From NCBI RefSeq assembly GCF_009928425.1, contig NZ_JAABNS010000001.1, forward strand, positions 2,418,001 through 2,482,000: a stretch of DNA of 64,000 bases, in the 5' to 3' direction. The first letter of the stretch is position 1. Each line of letters starts with the position of its first letter. Positions 24,122 to 35,121 of this stretch are shown piece by piece. Made by a program: the position numbers and the translations under genes. Below the pieces are notes generated by a model. That model saw only the letters and a list, made by a program, of their open reading frames with translations. It had not been told where the DNA came from and did not search any database. This DNA comes from Pseudarthrobacter sp. ATCC 49987 (GTDB lineage Bacteria > Actinomycetota > Actinomycetes > Actinomycetales > Micrococcaceae).

Positions 24122-25551
24122 CGAAAAGCGGCATCGGCGAAGAACGCGGTCTCGCCCGAATAGCCCAACGGATGGCAGCCTGGACCGGGAAGTGGTTCCC
24201 TGACGCCTACATCTTCGCCCTGGCCGGCGTCATCATCATCGCTGTGGCCGCCCTGGCCATCGGCGCCTCGCCCCAGTCAATCGCCGATTCCTTCGGCAAC
24301 GGTTTCTGGGACCTGACCGCGTTCACGCTGCAGATGGCCATGGTGGTGCTGACCGGCTACGTCGTGGCGACCTCCCCGCCCGTGGCCAAACTGATCAACC
24401 GGCTGGCCCTCATCCCTGCCACCGCACGCACCGCCGTGAGCTTCGTGGCGCTGATGTCGATGTCGGTCTCTTTCCTCAACTGGGGCCTGAGCCTGATCTT
24501 CGGCGGCCTGCTGGCCCGCGCCATCGCCCGCCGCAAGGACCTGACCGTGGACTACCGCGCGCTCGGCGCCGCAGCGTTTATGGGCCTCGGCGCGGTCTGG
24601 GCGCTCGGCCTGTCCTCCTCCGCGGCGCAGCTGCAGGCCACCGCCGCGTCGCTGCCGCCGGCCCTGCTGAAGATCACCGGCATCCCGGACTTCGGCACCA
24701 CGATTTTCACCTGGCAGTCACTGCTGACCCTGGCCATCCTGATGGCCCTCACCACGGTGATCGCGCACTTCTCGGCCCCCCAGGGCGGGTCAATCCGCAC
24801 CGCAGCGGACCTCGGCGTCGACCTCGACGACGAACCGAGCGAACCGGCGCCGCGCTCCCGCCCGGGCGAATGGCTTGAATACAGCATGATTCTGCCGATC
24901 CTGGCCGGCATCCTGACGCTGGGCTGGCTGGTCTCGCAGTTCCTGACCAAGCCCTTCCTGACCGTGGTGAGCAGCCTCAACGGCTACCTGCTGGTGTTCC
25001 TGATCCTGGGCCTGGTGCTGCACGGCACCCCGCGGAACTTCCTCCAGGCCGTCACCAAGGCCGTCCCGGCCACCGCCGGCATCCTGGTCCAGTTCCCGCT
25101 CTACGCCGCGATGGCCGCGATCCTGACCAAGGCCACCGGCCACGGCGGCATGACCATCTCAGCGCACCTGGCCGAGTTCTTCTCGGACATCGGCAGCGGC
25201 GGCGGATTCGCCGTCGTCATCGCGCTGTACACGGCCCTGCTGGGCCTGCTGGTCCCCTCGGGCGGCGGCAAGTGGCTCGTCGAGGCGCCGTACGTCATGC
25301 AGTCCGCCGCCGATGTCCAGATGAACCTCGGCTGGACGGTGCAGATCTACAACATCGCCGAAGCCCTGCCGAACCTGATCAACCCGTTCTTTATGCTCCC
25401 GCTGCTTGCGGTGCTGAAGCTGCGGGCCCGCGACCTGGTCGGCTTCACGTTCCTGCAGTTCGTGTTCCACCTGCCGGTGGTGCTGCTGCTCGTCTGGCTG
25501 CTCGGAGAGACGTTCGACTTCGTTCCGCCGGTGATGCCGCCGGGCAAGTAG
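24103..25551 (+). CDS. Short-chain fatty acid transporter, AtoE-like
   Basis: 482 aa, about 12 membrane segments, with the family pattern NGFWDLTAFTLQMAMVVLTG, LNWGLSLIFGGLLARAIARR and VPSGGGKWLVEAPYVMQSAA. The GTG at 24103 is preferred over an ATG at 24085 because GGAGAGG stands about nine bases before it. The gene starts inside the end of the acyltransferase gene. Homologues import butyrate or acetoacetate. It closes the hydrolase-DUF1295-PlsC-transporter set and ends just before a long hairpin. Confidence 0.85.
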   Translation: MANTVLTKSGIGEERGLARIAQRMAAWTGKWFPDAYIFALAGVIIIAVAALAIGASPQSIADSFGNGFWDLTAFTLQMAMVVLTGYVVATSPPVAKLINRLALIPATARTAVSFVALMSMSVSFLNWGLSLIFGGLLARAIARRKDLTVDYRALGAAAFMGLGAVWALGLSSSAAQLQATAASLPPALLKITGIPDFGTTIFTWQSLLTLAILMALTTVIAHFSAPQGGSIRTAADLGVDLDDEPSEPAPRSRPGEWLEYSMILPILAGILTLGWLVSQFLTKPFLTVVSSLNGYLLVFLILGLVLHGTPRNFLQAVTKAVPATAGILVQFPLYAAMAAILTKATGHGGMTISAHLAEFFSDIGSGGGFAVVIALYTALLGLLVPSGGGKWLVEAPYVMQSAADVQMNLGWTVQIYNIAEALPNLINPFFMLPLLAVLKLRARDLVGFTFLQFVFHLPVVLLLVWLLGETFDFVPPVMPPGK

Positions 25552-25560
25552 CTGCAAGCG

Positions 25561-25622
25561 CAACTGACCCGCAGCTGTGGCCGTTTTCACGCTTCATAAC
25601 GGCCACAACTGCGGGTCAGTTG
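25561..25622. terminator. Long hairpin between convergent genes
   Basis: Arms 25561-25585 and 25598-25622 pair over 25 bp with a single G-T position (CAACTGACCCGCAGCTGTGG and its complement), with a 12-nt loop. It stands 9 bp after the transporter stop and 12 bp after the acetyltransferase stop, so it can serve both strands. There are no strong T-runs. The stem is far longer than a normal terminator needs. Confidence 0.7.
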
Positions 25623-25634
25623 GGTAAAAGGGCT

Positions 25635-26639
25635 TTACGCCGGGTCGGAGACCACCAGGGTCTCAGCGCCCTGGACGCGGGCCTTGCCGCTCTCCAGCAG
25701 AGGCTCGACGACGGCGCGCAGCGCCTCCATCGAGTCGTCCAGTTCCAGCAGAACCGGGTGCTGGAACGCAATCAGCGCCAGCAGGTCCCGGACCGCGGCC
25801 TGGGCCTCGTCCGCGGAGAGTTTCGGATCATGGCCCAGGAACACGTCGGTGGGCTGGCCGGCGGGCGCGCCCGCACCCGCCGCGTTGTCCCCTGAAGGGG
25901 CGAGTTCCGCGTAGCTGATGGCAAAGGCCTCCAGCCGGCCCTTCCTGCTGGCGGGCACGCCCTGGCCGAAAGCGCTGGCCTTCGGGGCGCGCAGCACAAT
26001 CGCGCCGTGTGCCCCGCTGAGCTCGTCGAGGAACAGCCGCTGGACCGTGGCAATGCTGAGCTCGCCGGGGCTGTCCCAGCCGTGCACGGCCGTGTAGTAC
26101 CGGCCCACGACGTCGCTGAGCTCCACCGAACCGGTGGCCAGGTCCTCGACCTGCTCGGACGCGGCAGCCTCCGAACCGTCGCCGAAGACGGGCAGCTTGA
26201 GCGCGCCGGGCTCGACGACGACCAGCCGGGACCGCTGGATCGGGGCCAGGCCTGCCGCCTCGGCGAAGGCCGCGCCGGGGGTGCCCGGCTCCACCTTGGT
26301 CCGGAGCCGGGTGACGCCCGACGGCGACTGCGCCGCCTCGTGCCGCAGCATGGTCAGCAGCGTGGAGCCGACGCCGGTGCGGCGGTGGAGCCGATCGACC
26401 TCGACATAGGCCCAGAGCCGTTCCGGATGCAGCGAGGCCTCGTGGACCACTCCGGCAGCGACCGGGATGGCCACGCCGTCGACGACGTCCTCGGCCACGA
26501 TGCAGCGCCGCCACGGCGCGTTGCCCGACGGTGCCAGCGTGCCGCGGAACTGCCGGGCCTGCTCGGTTTCGGGCCCGCCCCAGATTTCGAGCAGGGCGAG
26601 GTCATCGCCGTCGCGCCATTCACGGTATGCGATCGCCAT
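25635..26639 (-). CDS. GNAT family N-acetyltransferase, 334 aa
   Basis: The N-terminal 150 residues are a GNAT fold: VEVDRLHRRTGVGSTLLTML is motif A with the acetyl-CoA loop (R-x-x-G-x-G). The C-terminal half (about 150-334) carries no recognised motif; it is probably a second, degenerate GNAT domain. The start is 2 nt after the glyS stop, so it is co-transcribed with glyS. The substrate is unknown. Confidence 0.78.
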   Translation of the reverse strand: MAIAYREWRDGDDLALLEIWGGPETEQARQFRGTLAPSGNAPWRRCIVAEDVVDGVAIPVAAGVVHEASLHPERLWAYVEVDRLHRRTGVGSTLLTMLRHEAAQSPSGVTRLRTKVEPGTPGAAFAEAAGLAPIQRSRLVVVEPGALKLPVFGDGSEAAASEQVEDLATGSVELSDVVGRYYTAVHGWDSPGELSIATVQRLFLDELSGAHGAIVLRAPKASAFGQGVPASRKGRLEAFAISYAELAPSGDNAAGAGAPAGQPTDVFLGHDPKLSADEAQAAVRDLLALIAFQHPVLLELDDSMEALRAVVEPLLESGKARVQGAETLVVSDPA

Positions 26640-26641
26640 GG

Positions 26642-28027
<1,386 letters not shown>

Positions 28028-28262
28028 GGGAACTCCACTTTCTACAGGGCCGCTGGGTGCGGTCCGCGGTCTCAGCCCCGGGGACCCCGGCTGGTTGCCG
28101 GACGGGGCACTACAAAACGCAAAACTAAACGCAAAACAAGCTGACGCAGCAGGCACACGGCCGAGCAGAGGTGCTCAATGTTGGCGGTGCAGGACGCTGC
28201 GTCTCCTAGCCTACCGGCCCGTTGGTCCCCGGCGCCGCCGGCGGTGGATGGCCCCGGCCGCG

Positions 28263-29237
28263 TCAGCGGCCCCGGCGCAGGGCGCCCCGGGGCCAGGGCA
28301 GGCTCGCGAGCACAATCGCTCCAAGGGTCAGCAGGGTCCCGAGCACGGTGGGCAGCTCCACCACGGTGCCGGGTCCGGGGAACGCCAGGTCGAGCCCCAG
28401 GGAGCCCAGCAGCTGGCCCGCGATCATGCCGAGTCCGGTCACCAGCACGCCCAGGCTGCGGACCAGCAGGGCACCGACGCCGATAAAGACGCAGCCCAGG
28501 GGTCCACCAAGGTAGTACCACCACTGGCCCGGCAGCGCGTTGCCGGGCCCCGCGACGGCGATCTTGACCAGCCAGGCGGCCCAGAGCAGGACCGCGCCGG
28601 CGATGAAGTTCATCAGGGTCGCCGCGATGGGGGTGCCGTAGTGCACCGCGGCGGTGCCGTTCATGGCCTGCTGGAAGCTCATCAGGAAGCCGGCCAGCAC
28701 GGGAAGGATCACCGGGACCAGCAGCTCCGCCGGCCCGGCTCCCGCGCCGGAGAACCGCGGCGAGACGGCCCAGGCGACGGCGGCGACGGTCAGGATGCTG
28801 CCGATCACCCGGATCCCGGTGATGGATCTCCTGCCGGCCGGTCCGATGCCCATCCGGTCCACCAGCAGGCCGCTGAGGGTCTGTCCGGTCACGGTGGCGA
28901 CGGTGAACAGTGCGACGCCCAGCAGGCCGATGGTGAAGGACTGCGCGAAGACGAAGAACCCGCCGATGCAGCCGGCCAGCAGGTAGTAGGGCGGGAACCG
29001 GCGTTCCCGGACTGCCGGCAGGATCCGCGCCAGCCCGGCCCGGCCTCCGGGCAGCGCGAGGGAAATTACGGTCATCAGCACCAGCCCGGTGGTGAAACTC
29101 ACCACGGCGGCAGCGATCCCGTCCGCGAGCGCCGTCCCGAGGGCGCCGTTGATCCTGCCCTGCACGGGCATCAGCAGCCCCGCGGCCACTGCGAGGGGCA
29201 GCCCGGCGAGGAACGGGAGCCTGGGTGTGTGCGTCAT
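28263..29237 (-). CDS. DMT-type transporter (YdcZ/DUF606, two-domain)
   Basis: 324 aa with about ten membrane segments arranged as two copies of the YdcZ unit. The first copy begins PLAVAAGLLMPVQGRINGAL and includes YYLLAGCIGGFFVFAQSF; the second has GFLMSFQQAMNGTAAVHYGT and WYYLGGPLGCVFIGVGALLV. Most YdcZ proteins carry one copy, so this is a fused form. Substrate unknown. It is divergent from the S4 gene with 32 nt between the starts. Confidence 0.8.
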   Translation of the reverse strand: MTHTPRLPFLAGLPLAVAAGLLMPVQGRINGALGTALADGIAAAVVSFTTGLVLMTVISLALPGGRAGLARILPAVRERRFPPYYLLAGCIGGFFVFAQSFTIGLLGVALFTVATVTGQTLSGLLVDRMGIGPAGRRSITGIRVIGSILTVAAVAWAVSPRFSGAGAGPAELLVPVILPVLAGFLMSFQQAMNGTAAVHYGTPIAATLMNFIAGAVLLWAAWLVKIAVAGPGNALPGQWWYYLGGPLGCVFIGVGALLVRSLGVLVTGLGMIAGQLLGSLGLDLAFPGPGTVVELPTVLGTLLTLGAIVLASLPWPRGALRRGR

Positions 29238-29269
29238 TGTGCCACCTTTCGTCAGGCATCATTGCTTGT

Positions 29270-29506
29270 ATGAGCAACCCGGAAATTGAAGAGATCCCCA
29301 TCCGCGACAACATGATCCGGCTCGGTCAGGTCCTGAAGCTGGCCAGCCTGGTCGAGGACGGTGTGGAGGCGGCGGAGCTGATCAAGGGCGGACTCGTCAA
29401 GGTCAACGGTGAGATCGATGAGCGCCGCGGCCGCCAGCTCCACCACGGCGACACTGTCACCGTGAATGGCCGGACAGTCCGGATCAGCACTCCCGCCGGA
29501 GCCTAG
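29270..29506 (+). CDS. Small S4-domain RNA-binding protein
   Basis: 78 aa, essentially one S4 domain: IRLGQVLKLASLVEDGVEAA, then ELIKGGLVKVNGEIDERRGR and LHHGDTVTVNG. The pattern is that of the YbcJ/RlbA-like family. These proteins bind structured RNA, often ribosomal. The ATG has a weak upstream site, but no other start gives the conserved N-terminus. Confidence 0.85.
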   Translation: MSNPEIEEIPIRDNMIRLGQVLKLASLVEDGVEAAELIKGGLVKVNGEIDERRGRQLHHGDTVTVNGRTVRISTPAGA

Positions 29507-29550
29507 GCCCGGAGTTGGACGCCGGGCGGAAGCCGCCCGGCGTCGTGCGG

Positions 29551-30201
29551 TTACGTGGTCAGCACCCCGTGGGTGAGGAACTCGGAGACGTGCCCGATTT
29601 CCTGCTGGTTGATGCCGTGCCACATCCCGGTGTAGAGGACCTTGGTGAGCTTCACGTGCTTGCGCACCCAGCCCATGGTGTACTCGACCTTGTCCGGCGT
29701 GATCACCGGATCCTGCTGGTCACGGCCCCAGAACATCGGCACCGTTCCGTCCAGTTCGGCGTCGCGGAAGCTGGGGTCCGCGCCGGCGTCGACCGCGAAG
29801 CCGGACAGCCCGACGACGGCGGCATAGTCAGCGGGGCGCCGCCGCAGCAACGTGGTGGCCAGCGCCATTCCCATCGAGAAACCCAACAGCGTCACGGAGG
29901 GGTGGTTCGGCCGGACCGAGTCGAGCCAGTCCTCCACATACGAGGCGGCGTCCTTGACCGCGTCGAGGGAGTAGCCGATCGACGCCGTCAGCGGGAACCA
30001 TGTGAAGCCGGGGCCGGAAACCATCGGGGCACGCAACGAGGCCACCACAAACTCCCCGGGCAACAGGTCCGCCAGGCTCAGGAGGTCCCGTTCGTTGGCG
30101 CCGTAGCCGTGCAGCAGGACCAGGAGCGGCTTGCCGGCGCGCTCCTCCTCGGGCTTGGACCATAGGACAACGGGGGCGGGGAAGGCAGCGGCTTGAGTCA
30201 T
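29551..30201 (-). CDS. Phospholipase/carboxylesterase family alpha/beta hydrolase
   Basis: 216 aa from ATG 30201. The N-terminal LLVLLHGYGANERDLLSLAD carries the oxyanion hole. The nucleophile elbow is VTLLGFSMGMALATTLL (Ser near 110). The acid is in GRDQQDPVITPDKVEY and the histidine in LYTGMWHGINQQE. The family acts on short acyl esters, lysophospholipids or acyl proteins. It is divergent from the SGNH hydrolase gene, with about 70 nt between the starts. Confidence 0.85.
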   Translation of the reverse strand: MTQAAAFPAPVVLWSKPEEERAGKPLLVLLHGYGANERDLLSLADLLPGEFVVASLRAPMVSGPGFTWFPLTASIGYSLDAVKDAASYVEDWLDSVRPNHPSVTLLGFSMGMALATTLLRRRPADYAAVVGLSGFAVDAGADPSFRDAELDGTVPMFWGRDQQDPVITPDKVEYTMGWVRKHVKLTKVLYTGMWHGINQQEIGHVSEFLTHGVLTT

Positions 30202-30271
30202 GGCTCCATTCTTACAGTTACCCGGAAGTAACAACTTACGGTGGCGTAGCTTTGCAGGAAGAGTGCACCAT

Positions 30272-31147
30272 ATGAAGGTGAATGAACCCGAGGCCATCGA
30301 GAACTCCCCCGACAACGCCGTCGCCCACCCCTGGACCCGTTACGTGGCCATGGGTGACTCCTTCACGGAGGGCATCGGTGATCCCGAGCCGGCGAGTCCG
30401 GGCGGACACCGGGGCTGGGCGGACCGGGTGGCCGAGGAGTTGAGCCGCGGGCACGAGGGGTTCGCCTACGCCAACCTGGCCGTCCGGGGCCGGCTCCTGC
30501 AGCAGATCGTGGACCAGCAACTGGCACATTGCCTGTCGCTCCGGCCTGATCTTGTGACATTGTCCGCCGGCGGGAACGACCTGATCCGCCCCGGCGGGGA
30601 TCCGGATGCCCTGGCCGAGAAGCTGGACTCGGTAGTGCAGATCCTGAGCCTGGCCGGTGCCACGGTGGTCCTCTTCAACGGTCCCGACACCGGCTCGTCC
30701 GTGCTGGGCCGGGTCCGCAGCAAGGTGGCCATCTACAACGAGAACCTCCGCACCATCGCGGCCCGCCACGACGCCATCATTGCGGACATGTGGTCGCTGC
30801 GGCAGCTCAATGATCCGCAAATGTGGGATGCGGACCGCCTGCACTTCTCGCCGCTGGGCCACCACACGATCGCGGCCATGGTCCTGGACTCCCTCAACGT
30901 CGAGCACACCCTGGAGCCGCTCTCCCCCAAGCCCCTGCCGCCGCGCAGCTGGCGGCAGGCCCGGTCCGGGGATCTGGTGTGGGCGCGCGAGTACTTTGTG
31001 CCGTGGGTGGTCCGCCGGATCCGGCACCGTTCCTCCGGCGATGGCGTCACGGCCAAGCGCCCCCTCCCGGGGCCGGTGTTCGGCCCCGGGATGCCGCTGG
31101 GCTCGGGCGAAGGCCCGCCCGGCGCCGGGGAACCCGTCCCCTCCTGA
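30272..31147 (+). CDS. SGNH/GDSL hydrolase
   Basis: 291 aa. Block I is YVAMGDSFTEGIGDPEP (Ser near 29), block III VTLSAGGNDLIRPGGDP with G-x-N-D, and block V DADRLHFSPLGHHTIAAMVL with D-x-x-H. All four SGNH residues are present. There is no signal peptide or membrane segment, so it is cytoplasmic. The C-terminal 60 residues (APRSWRQARSGDLVWAREYF-like region) are rich in Arg/Pro/Gly. The ATG at 30272 follows a GGAAGAG site. Probably an esterase of small acyl substrates. Confidence 0.87.
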   Translation: MKVNEPEAIENSPDNAVAHPWTRYVAMGDSFTEGIGDPEPASPGGHRGWADRVAEELSRGHEGFAYANLAVRGRLLQQIVDQQLAHCLSLRPDLVTLSAGGNDLIRPGGDPDALAEKLDSVVQILSLAGATVVLFNGPDTGSSVLGRVRSKVAIYNENLRTIAARHDAIIADMWSLRQLNDPQMWDADRLHFSPLGHHTIAAMVLDSLNVEHTLEPLSPKPLPPRSWRQARSGDLVWAREYFVPWVVRRIRHRSSGDGVTAKRPLPGPVFGPGMPLGSGEGPPGAGEPVPS

Positions 31148-31253
31148 GCGGCGCCGGCCGGCCGGCCCGGCACTGGCGGCCACGGGCTACCGGGCACTGT
31201 GGACAGGGTGTGGGCGTTAGTCTGGAAGGACACTTCCTGAGAGGCCCGGTACC

Positions 31254-31838
31254 GTGAACAGTCTGTTCTTTTGGATCATCGTTTTGTCATTCCTGATCCC
31301 GATGGCGATGCGCTATTACAAGAAGTCGGTGCGCGGCCGAAACCAGAACCAGGGCATGACCGGCGGGCCGGAGCAGTCCGGGCAGTTCCCCGGCGACACC
31401 CCCGGAGGCGGTGCCGGAAACTACCCGGGCCAGCAGAGCAAGCAGCCGCGTGACGGTTTCACCCAGCGGGACTACTACGGCGGATTCGGCCAGCTCGGCG
31501 CTCCGCAGCAGCCCATGCCGCCGGCAAACCAGCCGTACCCGGGCCAGCCGTATCCGGGCGGGCAGTCCTACCCGGCCCCTGTCCCCTACGAGGACAGCCC
31601 GGAGTACCCCGGCAACCGGCCCTTCCAGCAGCAGGATCCGCAGCAGTTCAACGGCGGCCAGTCCACCCCGCCGCAGCCCAACAATCCGCAGCCGGCAGGC
31701 CCGGCGGTGCCTGCTCCGCCGTCGGCCCCGCAGGGCTTCCGGGCGCGCAAGCTCGCGGAACTGGACCAGCGGTACAGCGAGGGCGAGCTGTCCATGGAGG
31801 ACTACATGGCCCAGCGCGCGGACATCATGAAGGGCTAG
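31254..31838 (+). CDS. Membrane-anchored SHOCT-domain protein, Pro/Gln-rich
   Basis: 194 aa. One N-terminal membrane segment (LFFWIIVLSFLIPMAMRYYK, about 4-23). Then 125 residues rich in Pro, Gln, Gly and Tyr (repeats such as QPYPGQPYPGGQSYP). The C-terminal SHOCT-like helix pair is ARKLAELDQRYSEGELSMED (about 165-184). SHOCT modules often sit at the ends of membrane proteins and mediate oligomerisation. The GTG start follows CCTGAGAGGC. Its end overlaps the end of the convergent isochorismatase gene by 14 bases. Confidence 0.75.
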   Translation: MNSLFFWIIVLSFLIPMAMRYYKKSVRGRNQNQGMTGGPEQSGQFPGDTPGGGAGNYPGQQSKQPRDGFTQRDYYGGFGQLGAPQQPMPPANQPYPGQPYPGGQSYPAPVPYEDSPEYPGNRPFQQQDPQQFNGGQSTPPQPNNPQPAGPAVPAPPSAPQGFRARKLAELDQRYSEGELSMEDYMAQRADIMKG

Positions 31839-32385
31839 CGAAGTCGACGTCGGCCGCGTTGACCGTTCCTGCCTTCCTCCCGGGGGCCCGGTGGTACTGC
31901 CAGTACAAATTGGTGTGGGCCACCACCAGCTCAGGCGGCGGCGCGCCAAATTCGCTCAGGTCCTCGGTGGTGTGCGCGTCCGCGACCAGCATGACGTCGT
32001 AGCCGCGGGTGATCCCGCCGTGGAGCGTCGAACGGATGCACTCGTCGGTCTGCGCGCCGGCCAGGAAGAAGCGGCCGATGCCGCGATTGGCGAGCACGGA
32101 CTCCAAGTCGGTCGCCTCGAACGCGTCGCTGTACTCCTTCGGCACGAGCGGCTCCGAATCGCTCCGCACAAGCTCCGGCACATACGGCCAGCCGTCGCTG
32201 CCGCGCGGGAGTTCTTCGCCGCTGTGCTGCACCCAGACGACGTCCACGCCGGCGCCGCGCGCTTTCTCCACGAGGGCGGCGATGGTCGCGATGACGTCGT
32301 CGCGGCGGTAGGCATCCGCGACGACGCCGAGCTGCATGTCGACGACGAGCAATGCCGTGTTGGGGCGGTTGACGAGCGTGGTCAC
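31825..32385 (-). CDS. Isochorismatase-family cysteine hydrolase
   Basis: 186 aa from GTG 32385, with AGGAGG five bases upstream. The catalytic D is in LLVVDMQLGVVADAYR (about 14) and the catalytic C is in RFFLAGAQTDECIRSTLHGG (about 115). A lysine in the PLVPKEYSDAF region is the likely third residue. Such enzymes hydrolyse amides or vinyl ethers (nicotinamide, ureidoacrylate, N-carbamoyl compounds); the exact substrate is not readable here. The C-terminal 14 codons overlap the SHOCT gene. Confidence 0.85.
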   Translation of the reverse strand: MTTLVNRPNTALLVVDMQLGVVADAYRRDDVIATIAALVEKARGAGVDVVWVQHSGEELPRGSDGWPYVPELVRSDSEPLVPKEYSDAFEATDLESVLANRGIGRFFLAGAQTDECIRSTLHGGITRGYDVMLVADAHTTEDLSEFGAPPPELVVAHTNLYWQYHRAPGRKAGTVNAADVDFASPS

Positions 32386-32442
32386 AATGCCTCCTGGAGC
32401 CGGGGTGTCCCTGGCTGCCCACTCTAGTCCCAAGGCTCCAAC

Positions 32443-32504
32443 CAACGCGGGGTCATCTACGGCCCATTCCGCCGGGCGGATGGGCCGTAGATGACCCCGC
32501 GTTG
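32443..32504. terminator. 25-bp perfect hairpin downstream of mmsA
   Basis: Arms 32443-32467 and 32480-32504 are perfectly complementary over 25 bp (starting CAACGCGGGGTCATCTACGG), with a 12-nt loop TCCGCCGGGCGG. It lies 17 bp past the mmsA stop. The 14-mer TGACCCCGCGTTGG of this element recurs right at the stop codon of the CPBP gene (near 41711-41726). The perfect long stem suggests more than a terminator. Confidence 0.7.
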
Positions 32505-32520
32505 TTTTGGTGGGGGGGTG

Positions 32521-34005
<1,485 letters not shown>

Positions 34006-34038
34006 GGGGTGGGTCTCTTTCTAAAGGATGCGGGGGGC

Positions 34039-34941
34039 TTACTTGGCGGAGTCGAGGGTGCCGTCGACCAGCTTGACGATCGCGGAGCAGTCCATGCCGG
34101 AGTTGCCGGAGTCGATGAGGCGCTGGAAGAGCTGCTGGACGTGCTCGCCGATTTCCAGCGGGGTTCCGGTGTCCCGCGCGGCGCTGATGGCGAGTCCGAT
34201 GTCCTTGTTGGCCAGCTCGGTGGTGAAGGTGGGGGCGAAGTCGTTGTTCGACGCCGCGGTGGGCACGACGCCGGCCACCGGGTACCAGGTGCGCAGCGCC
34301 CAGCTGTCGCCGGAGGATACGGAGGCGATGTCCCAGAAGACCTGCTTGTCCAGTCCGAGCCGGTCGGCCAGGACAGCGCCTTCCGCGGTCGAGGCCAGGT
34401 TGATGAAGAGCATGAGGTTGTTGCAGATTTTCGCGGCCTGGCCGGTGGTGGCGCCGCCGGTGGGGATGATGTTGGCGGCCATCGGCCTGATATATTCGGT
34501 GGCCTCGGCCACCGCGCCGGTCTCGCCGCCGATCATGAAGGTCAGGGTGGCTGCCTTGGCGCCGCTCATGCCGCCGGAGACGGGGGCGTCGACGAAGCGG
34601 AACCCGGCGGCAGCAGCGGCGTCGTGCAGGGCCTGGGCGGAGGCGATGTCGATCGTGGAGGAATCCACCAGCAGCGTGCGCGTGTCCGCATGGGCCAGGA
34701 CGCCGTCCTCGCCGAGGTATACGGCGCGGGCGTGTTCGCCCTTGGGGAGCATGGTGAAGACGACGTCGGCGCCGTCGACCGCTTCGGCGATGCTTCCGGC
34801 GGGCTTGACGCCCCCGGCGGTGGCGGCGGCAACGGCCTCGGTGTTGAGGTCGAAACCGCGGACGTCGTGGCCTGCCTTGGCGAGGTTCACCGACATGGAC
34901 CCGCCCATGTTCCCCAGTCCGATCCAAGCGATTACTGCCAT
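34039..34941 (-). CDS. mmsB: 3-hydroxyisobutyrate dehydrogenase
   Basis: Oxidises 3-hydroxyisobutyrate to methylmalonate semialdehyde with NAD, feeding mmsA. 300 aa from ATG 34941. The N-terminal Rossmann motif is AWIGLGNMGGSMSVNLAKAG (5-24). The signature FVDAPVSGGMSGAKAATLTF is at 117-136 and the catalytic lysine is K171 in TGQAAKICNN. It is the first gene of the leftward mms operon; the promoter region is shared with the divergent LysR gene. Confidence 0.94.
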   Translation of the reverse strand: MAVIAWIGLGNMGGSMSVNLAKAGHDVRGFDLNTEAVAAATAGGVKPAGSIAEAVDGADVVFTMLPKGEHARAVYLGEDGVLAHADTRTLLVDSSTIDIASAQALHDAAAAAGFRFVDAPVSGGMSGAKAATLTFMIGGETGAVAEATEYIRPMAANIIPTGGATTGQAAKICNNLMLFINLASTAEGAVLADRLGLDKQVFWDIASVSSGDSWALRTWYPVAGVVPTAASNNDFAPTFTTELANKDIGLAISAARDTGTPLEIGEHVQQLFQRLIDSGNSGMDCSAIVKLVDGTLDSAK

Positions 34942-35084
34942 GGCATAAGCTCCTTTGCTTTGCGTCGTGCGTGCGTCCTGCTGCGGCTGCCGTGGGCAGC
35001 CCGTGATCCGGCCGTGCGCCGGATGTTCCGTGTCCAGCATCACACCCTGCTACAGTGCAATCAAGGCAAAAAACTACAGATGGT

Positions 35085-35102
35085 ATGTGCATGGATGCAC
35101 AT
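35085..35102. promoter_or_regulatory. Palindromic candidate LysR-type operator
   Basis: ATGTGCAT-GG-ATGCACAT, a perfect 8+8 inverted repeat, 20 bp upstream of the LysR ATG in the mmsB-LysR divergent region. The sequence TGTGCAT also occurs 150 bp upstream of the MHS symporter gene (plus 37797-37803 reads ATGCACA). Autoregulation and control of mmsBA is the simplest reading. Confidence 0.5.
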
Positions 35103-35121
35103 GCCGGGATCCAGAGGAGTC

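Noticed and set aside
28028-28262. Possible T-box or other leader upstream of glyS
   Set aside because: No specifier-loop or antiterminator pairing could be identified. The region contains only the repeats GTTTTGCGTTTAGTTTTGCGTTT-like on the minus strand and a weak promoter.
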